Source of the DNA: RGIG4576 sp964606575
Lineage (GTDB): Bacteria > Bacteroidota > Bacteroidia > Bacteroidales > Muribaculaceae
DNA: 9,981 nt
NCBI GenBank assembly: GCA_964606575.1
Contig: CAZSHA010000071.1
Span: 1 to 9,981 of the forward strand
Direction: 5' to 3'
The translations under genes and the position numbers were made by a program. A model generated the notes under the pieces. It saw only the letters and a program-made list of their open reading frames with translations, did no database searches and was not told the origin of the DNA. Shown here piece after piece: positions 6,922 to 9,981 of this stretch (position 1 is its first letter; each line of letters starts with the position of its first letter).

Positions 6922-8545
6922 TGAACTCGTCAGTATTATTGTTATCCTTATTATTACTTAATCCGCACACGCCTTCATATATCCACGACATAAATTGAGC
7001 TTCATTCATGGTATCGCCCCAAGCAACAGGGAGCATTCCCTTCCAGCGTTCTTGTATGAAACCAGCCATATCGGCTTTTTCCTTATCAGCACAATTATGA
7101 GCTTTAGCCAGCAAACCAGCCGCACGGCACGCACATAATCCACCTTGACAAGTACCCATCCCCAGACGGGTTCGTCTACGCAAATTTAATAAATTATTTA
7201 CATGTAGATACTCAATCGCATAATTGATTTCATCCACTGTCACACTTTCACATTCGCATACGAGCGAATTTCCATATCGGTCATTCGTTAACACATGCTC
7301 CGAATTCAACCCATGACGATATTGCACCGATTTATGCGCAACACTACCTCTATACTCCGTCTTGGAGTTGCCAGTAGAGCCGGGCAAGCATAATTCGGCA
7401 GTACGACACACTGCACCGGTCTTACCCAGTTTTCTGCAAGCCATATCGGTAGCCCACTCTGCCATTAAGCGATAAGTCATCAGTTTTCCGCCTGTTATTG
7501 TTATCAATCCGCTCAATCCGTCACGTTTCTCATGATCTAAGCACACGATACCGCGGCTTATGCTACGTCCCGACGGATCATTATCGGCAGCGACAAGAGG
7601 TCTTACTCCCGCATAGGCTCTTAAGATTCGGGTGGTCGCAAGCGATGGGGCAAGCATTTCGCCCTCACGCATAAGCACATCCACTTCCTCACGAGTGACA
7701 CGCATGTTGTCGACTTCCTCGAATGGTACTCGGGTAGAAGTAGTTCCGATAACGCAAATGGTATCGCCTGGTACCAGAATATCGGCATCGGCTGGTTTAC
7801 GGCAACGATTTATCACCATATTATTAATACGGTGTCCGTAAACGAGTAACGCGCCTTTAGCAGGGAACATCTTCACCGAGATGCCAGCCTTAGCAACTAT
7901 GTCATGCCCCCATATTCCAGCAGCGTTTACAGTAATCAATCCATAGAATTTACAAGAGGTTTTAGCCTTGTGGTCAAACGCCTCCACACCGACCACCGAG
8001 CCGCCTTCGATTATCAAACTCGTCACCTCATGATATGTGAGCAGGTCTGCCCCATGATTCTTGGCATCTAGTGCATTCGCCATAGTCAAGCGGAATGGGT
8101 CGACAGCACCGTCTGGCACTCTGACCGCACCTATAAGCGACGGATTTACAGCAGGCTCTAGCCTCCTCGCCTCAGCGGGATCTATAATGTCTGCCCTAAT
8201 GCCTGCGGCACGGCAAGACTCCACAAATTTCGCCTGATAAGCCAAGTCGTCCTCCGGCAAAGTGATAAACAAGCCATCTGTTTCTTCCACGCAATGGCTT
8301 GCGATCTTACGCAAAATCATGTTTTCTTCAATACATTCACGAGCCGATTCGCCATCGGTAACGGCATATCTGGCACCGCTATGCAACAAGCCATGGTTTC
8401 TTCCAGTTGCACCATTTGTAAGGTCGAACCGCTCAAGCAAGAGGGTCTTCAATCCACGCATAGCACAATCTCTAGCCGTACCGGCACCTGTAGCGCCACC
8501 GCCTATTATTATCACATCGTATTGTTTACACGCCGTTGCACCCAT
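6911..8545 (-). CDS. glpA: Anaerobic glycerol-3-phosphate dehydrogenase subunit A
   Basis: GlpA is the catalytic FAD subunit that oxidises sn-glycerol 3-phosphate to dihydroxyacetone phosphate during anaerobic growth. The FAD-binding motif IIIGGGATGAGTARDCAMRG (12-31) is followed by RNHGLLHSGARY (49-60), typical of the GlpA/GlpD family. RILRAYAGVRPLVA (306-319) and ITGGKLMTYRLMAEW (350-364) complete the substrate and flavin domain. The C-terminal part (about 428-480) is a BFD-like [2Fe-2S] domain with C430, C432, C466 and C471, which distinguishes GlpA from aerobic GlpD. The length of 544 is nearly that of E. coli GlpA (542). It is the first gene of the locus, with a Bacteroidota-type promoter about 130 bp upstream and a divergent DeoR-family regulator. 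The start at 8545 lacks a Shine-Dalgarno sequence, as is normal in this phylum, and leaves only nine residues before the first beta strand. Confidence 0.96.
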   Translation of the reverse strand: MGATACKQYDVIIIGGGATGAGTARDCAMRGLKTLLLERFDLTNGATGRNHGLLHSGARYAVTDGESARECIEENMILRKIASHCVEETDGLFITLPEDDLAYQAKFVESCRAAGIRADIIDPAEARRLEPAVNPSLIGAVRVPDGAVDPFRLTMANALDAKNHGADLLTYHEVTSLIIEGGSVVGVEAFDHKAKTSCKFYGLITVNAAGIWGHDIVAKAGISVKMFPAKGALLVYGHRINNMVINRCRKPADADILVPGDTICVIGTTSTRVPFEEVDNMRVTREEVDVLMREGEMLAPSLATTRILRAYAGVRPLVAADNDPSGRSISRGIVCLDHEKRDGLSGLITITGGKLMTYRLMAEWATDMACRKLGKTGAVCRTAELCLPGSTGNSKTEYRGSVAHKSVQYRHGLNSEHVLTNDRYGNSLVCECESVTVDEINYAIEYLHVNNLLNLRRRTRLGMGTCQGGLCACRAAGLLAKAHNCADKEKADMAGFIQERWKGMLPVAWGDTMNEAQFMSWIYEGVCGLSNNKDNNNTDEFNEV

Positions 8546-8588
8546 AGTTCAATGTATTTAGGAACAAACTGTTTTACTTTCTTAGTTT

Positions 8589-8612
8589 TCACGTTTTGCA
8601 ATCCAAGCAAAA
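8589..8612. promoter_or_regulatory. Third operator-like site with overlapping hairpin in the glpA leader
   Basis: Bases 8589-8601 (TCACGTTTTGCAA) agree with the palindrome at 8638-8650 at 10 of 13 positions, 49 bp away. An overlapping inverted repeat TTTTGC-N7-GCAAAA (8594-8599 and 8607-8612) could instead form a small hairpin in the glpA mRNA leader. Either reading is tentative. Confidence 0.28.
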
Positions 8613-8637
8613 AAGAAGAAGCCGACTTTCATAAAAC

Positions 8638-8650
8638 TTACGTTTCGTAA
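8638..8650. promoter_or_regulatory. Palindrome TTACG-TTT-CGTAA, possible DeoR/GlpR operator
   Basis: This perfect 5-bp inverted repeat with a 3-base centre lies just downstream of the predicted glpA transcription start, centred 27 bp from the palindrome on the -7 box. Its position suits a roadblock or repression site for the adjacent DeoR-family regulator. Operator sequences of Bacteroidota DeoR proteins are not known to me, so the assignment rests on symmetry, position and similarity to nearby sites. Confidence 0.42.
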
Positions 8651-8663
8651 CCTTTTCCTTTTT

Positions 8664-8678
8664 ACTTTGAAACAAAGT
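8664..8678. promoter_or_regulatory. Palindrome overlapping the glpA -7 element, possible operator
   Basis: ACTTTG-AAA-CAAAGT is a perfect 6-bp inverted repeat with a 3-base centre. It covers most of the -7 box of the predicted glpA promoter, so a protein bound here would block transcription. Its TTT/AAA centre flanked by G and C resembles the neighbouring palindrome at 8638-8650. Part of the symmetry comes from the promoter box itself, so a purely promoter role is possible. Confidence 0.4.
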
Positions 8679-8704
8679 TATAGTATTTATTTTTCACAAA
8701 CAAA
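8673..8704 (-). promoter_or_regulatory. Predicted glpA promoter (Bacteroidota sigma-ABfr type)
   Basis: Read on the minus strand, TTTG at 8704-8701 is followed after exactly 20 bases by TAACTTTGT at 8680-8672. This matches the Bacteroidota consensus TTTG-N19-21-TAnnTTTG at every fixed position. Transcription would start near 8665-8668, giving a leader of about 120 bases to glpA. A second TTTG directly after the first (8700-8697) has a 16-base spacing and fits less well. Confidence 0.75.
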
Positions 8705-8837
8705 TATTTTACCATATTTTTAACACCGCTCATGCATATTTTTCTTTTTTATCGAAAGCGGAGCATCCTTACATAAAACACCTAATTATATATAACTTAT
8801 CTTAATAAATTACCATAATACCACAGATTTTCATTAT

Positions 8838-8867
8838 TTTGCAAAAAATTAGGAACTGATAATATTC
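8838..8867 (+). promoter_or_regulatory. Candidate promoter of the DeoR-type regulator gene
   Basis: TTTG at 8838-8841 is followed after 18 bases by TAATATTC at 8860-8867, an imperfect match to TAnnTTTG. The start site would be near 8873, leaving about 30 bases of leader. The spacing equals that of the tRNA promoter at 9724-9753. The match is weak, as might be expected for a lowly expressed regulator. Confidence 0.33.
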
Positions 8868-8903
8868 TATAAAAAACAACAATAGCACTAAAACAACATT
8901 CCC

Positions 8904-9680
8904 ATGACCAAAGAGGAACGATATAACACCATCTTGAACCTTCTCGTGCAACACGACTCAATCCTAGTCACCGACCTAGCCGAGAAACTGAACGTTTCGT
9001 CGGTAACCATACGCAAAGACTTGACCGAGCTAGAAAAGGCTAAAAAACTTTATCGCAACCACGGTAAGGCAATCTTGATAAATCCCTACGCCGCCAACCG
9101 TTCGGTGAGCGAGAAAGAAAAATACCACATCGACGAGAAGCAGCTGATAGGATGCTACGGAGCTAACCTTATAGAGCCTAACGACTCGATAATCATAGCG
9201 TCAGGCACTACGGTACACGCCTTGGCAAGAAACATTCACGCCACATCTCCATTGACGGTGATAACAGCTTCCTTGAAAGTGTCGGAAATATTGTCATGTT
9301 CCGATTGCACCACCATAATACAACTGGGTGGCAGCCTACGCCACAGCAGCCTCTCGGTGGTGGGAAACAATGCCGAAGAATTTCTCGCAAACTTCGCATG
9401 CAGCAAACTGTTCATAGGCGTCGACGGCATCGACTTGGATTTCGGCATCACCACAACCGATATGATGGAGGCATCACTCAACCGAGTGATGATGAAAGCC
9501 GCCCAAAAAACCATAGTACTTGCCGACTCGTCAAAATTCGGCAGAAGGGGATTCAGCAAAATAGCCAACATGGAAGAAGTTGACCACATCATCACCGACA
9601 GCAACGTTTCACCAAGCATCGTGAAACGCATTGAAGAATTAGGCATACAACTCACGATAGCCGACGAAAATATCAAGTAA
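8904..9680 (+). CDS. DeoR/GlpR-family transcriptional regulator, likely repressor of the divergent glp locus
   Basis: This 258-residue protein has the standard DeoR layout. An N-terminal winged helix-turn-helix (about 1-57) contains VTDLAEKLNVSSVTIRKDLT and the wing end KLYRNHGKA. A C-terminal sugar-phosphate-sensing domain of the ribose-5-phosphate isomerase/NagB-like fold shows SGTTVHALA (100-108), LGGSLR (141-146), GVDGID (172-177) and KTIVLADSSKFGRR (202-215). Such proteins bind operators without ligand and release them when a phosphorylated effector binds. Divergence from glpA and the glp content suggest G3P as effector and the 8546-8903 region as target; this is inference, and the name GlpR would be by context only. 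The wing has HGKA where HGGA is usual. No terminator hairpin follows before the tRNA promoter, so read-through into the tRNA is possible. Confidence 0.92.
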   Translation: MTKEERYNTILNLLVQHDSILVTDLAEKLNVSSVTIRKDLTELEKAKKLYRNHGKAILINPYAANRSVSEKEKYHIDEKQLIGCYGANLIEPNDSIIIASGTTVHALARNIHATSPLTVITASLKVSEILSCSDCTTIIQLGGSLRHSSLSVVGNNAEEFLANFACSKLFIGVDGIDLDFGITTTDMMEASLNRVMMKAAQKTIVLADSSKFGRRGFSKIANMEEVDHIITDSNVSPSIVKRIEELGIQLTIADENIK

Positions 9681-9723
9681 CATCATTTTTTCGCACAACA
9701 GCATTATTTTTTTGATAATATAT

Positions 9724-9753
9724 TTTGCAGTATCGAAAAAATGCGTAACTTTG
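9724..9753 (+). promoter_or_regulatory. Predicted promoter of the tRNA-Leu gene
   Basis: TTTG at 9724-9727 is followed after 18 bases by TAACTTTGC at 9746-9754, an exact match to the Bacteroidota -7 element and identical to the glpA -7 box. The spacer is one base shorter than the usual 19-21. The tRNA begins 12 bases after the -7 box, so transcription would start only a few bases before the mature 5' end. Confidence 0.65.
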
Positions 9754-9764
9754 CATTCGGATTT

Positions 9765-9846
9765 GCGCATGTGGCGTAATTGGTAGCCGCGCTAGACTTA
9801 GGATCTAGTGCCGAGAGGCGTGGGGGTTCGAGTCCCTTCATGCGCA
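9765..9846 (+). tRNA. tRNA-Leu (anticodon TAG)
   Basis: An 82-base class II tRNA folds completely: acceptor stem GCGCATG (9765-9771) with CATGCGC (9839-9845), anticodon stem CTAGA/TCTAG with loop CTTAGGA placing TAG at 9799-9801, a long variable arm (about 9809-9821), and a T arm with loop TTCGAGT (9827-9833) closed by three G-C and two G-T pairs. The discriminator base is A9846, as in bacterial leucine tRNAs. It reads CUA and, by wobble, other CUN codons. CCA is not encoded and must be added after transcription. Confidence 0.97.
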
Positions 9847-9854
9847 CACAGCGA

Positions 9855-9889
9855 AACAAGGGCTTTATCATCACGATAAAGCCCTTGTT
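9855..9889. terminator. Strong hairpin after the tRNA, likely terminator
   Basis: AACAAGGGCTTTATC (9855-9869) pairs perfectly with GATAAAGCCCTTGTT (9875-9889) around a 5-base loop, giving a 15-bp stem starting 9 bases after the tRNA. No T-run follows on the plus strand; on the minus strand the stem is likewise not followed by one. It is probably a terminator or 3' processing hairpin of the tRNA transcript, possibly working in both directions. Confidence 0.6.
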
Positions 9890-9905
9890 GCATTACTCCG
9901 AAAAA

Positions 9906-9945
9906 TGGCTCAGCGGATGCCCAATATTGGGTCAGCGGATATTTC
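9906..9945. repeat. Direct repeats around a 12-bp palindrome, possible mobile-element edge
   Basis: TCAGCGGAT occurs at 9910-9918 and again at 9932-9940, a 22-bp period, and the space between them holds the perfect palindrome CCCAATATTGGG (9920-9931). The block begins TGGCTCAGCGGAT. IS21-family elements carry several short tandem repeats of this kind inside their ends, and sequences close to TGGCTCA are frequent there, so this could be the left end of such an element whose genes lie beyond the window. An ATG at 9958 runs only five codons to a stop, so no transposase start is visible here. Other explanations are a regulatory site or chance. Confidence 0.35.
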
Positions 9946-9981
9946 TGGTTGTTAGATATGGCAAATCAAGAATAAATATTT

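Larger units (their letters stand above)
8546..8903. promoter_or_regulatory. Divergent regulatory region between glpA and the DeoR-type regulator
   Basis: This 358-bp AT-rich region separates the divergently transcribed glp locus and its presumed regulator. It contains a strong minus-strand promoter (8673-8704), three similar small palindromes (8589-8601, 8638-8650, 8664-8678) and a weaker candidate plus-strand promoter (8838-8867). No open frame of note or recognised riboswitch is visible. The glpA leader is about 120 bases long, longer than translation needs, which leaves room for operators or an RNA element. I see nothing else definable between 8705 and 8830 apart from AT-rich DNA and a CGAAAG element near 8753. 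Confidence 0.6.

Noticed and set aside
8262..8650. Plus-strand frames running from inside glpA into the divergent region
   Set aside because: They mirror the glpA N-terminal coding sequence and have no domain-like pattern.
8546..8668. Riboswitch in the glpA leader
   Set aside because: The leader is long enough, but I see no conserved core of a known class, only one small hairpin.
8990..9002. GAACGTTTCGTCG inside the regulator gene, resembling the upstream palindromes
   Set aside because: It encodes conserved helix-turn-helix residues NVSS and matches only 9 of 13 positions, so chance is more likely than an internal operator.
9236..9676. 146-codon minus-strand frame
   Set aside because: It is antisense to the DeoR-type regulator, whose domain motifs are complete; Ser/Met-rich content is typical of a reverse-strand shadow.
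9958..9975. ATG near the right edge as a transposase start
   Set aside because: The frame meets TAA after five codons.
1..9981. CRISPR array, phage genes or defence system
   Set aside because: No regularly spaced repeats, integrase, cas or nuclease-type genes are visible; the content is metabolic.

Overview
The window looks like chromosomal DNA of an anaerobic gut-type member of the order Bacteroidales (Bacteroidota). The evidence is an excellent match to the Bacteroidota housekeeping promoter (TTTG, about 20 bp, TAnnTTTG) upstream of glpA, the absence of Shine-Dalgarno sequences before the genes, a phosphate-selective-type outer-membrane porin ending in Phe, a secreted protein with a Gln at the predicted mature N-terminus, and moderate G+C with AT-rich intergenic spaces. 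The genus cannot be fixed from this sequence alone; Muribaculaceae, Bacteroidaceae or Prevotellaceae relatives all fit.

Almost everything on the minus strand forms one glycerol-3-phosphate (G3P) locus. In transcription order, right to left, it reads glpA (8545-6911), glpB (6921-5683), glpC (5675-4437), glpT (4418-2934), a HAD-IIA phosphatase (2927-2055), an OprO/OprP-type porin (1960-794) and a secreted beta-propeller-like protein (741 to beyond the left edge). The first five are tightly packed: glpA/glpB overlap by 11 bp and the next gaps are 7, 18 and 6 bp. The last two are separated by 94 and 52 bp and may have extra internal control. On the plus strand, 8904-9680 encodes a divergent DeoR/GlpR-type repressor. 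The 358-bp divergent region holds a strong glpA promoter and several similar imperfect palindromes that could be its operators. Downstream of the regulator lie a tRNA-Leu(TAG) with its own promoter, a 15-bp hairpin, and a short stretch of direct repeats around a palindrome that may be the edge of a mobile element.

Proposed logic (inference): an anionic phosphorylated substrate crosses the outer membrane through the porin, G3P enters the cytoplasm through the GlpT-type G3P/phosphate antiporter, GlpABC oxidises it to dihydroxyacetone phosphate and passes electrons to the quinone pool, and the HAD phosphatase may act on G3P or a by-product. No glpK, glpF, glpD or glpQ lies in the window, so the locus looks built around uptake of ready-made G3P or its diesters rather than free glycerol. 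The secreted propeller protein at the outer end is the least understood part and the best candidate for something new.
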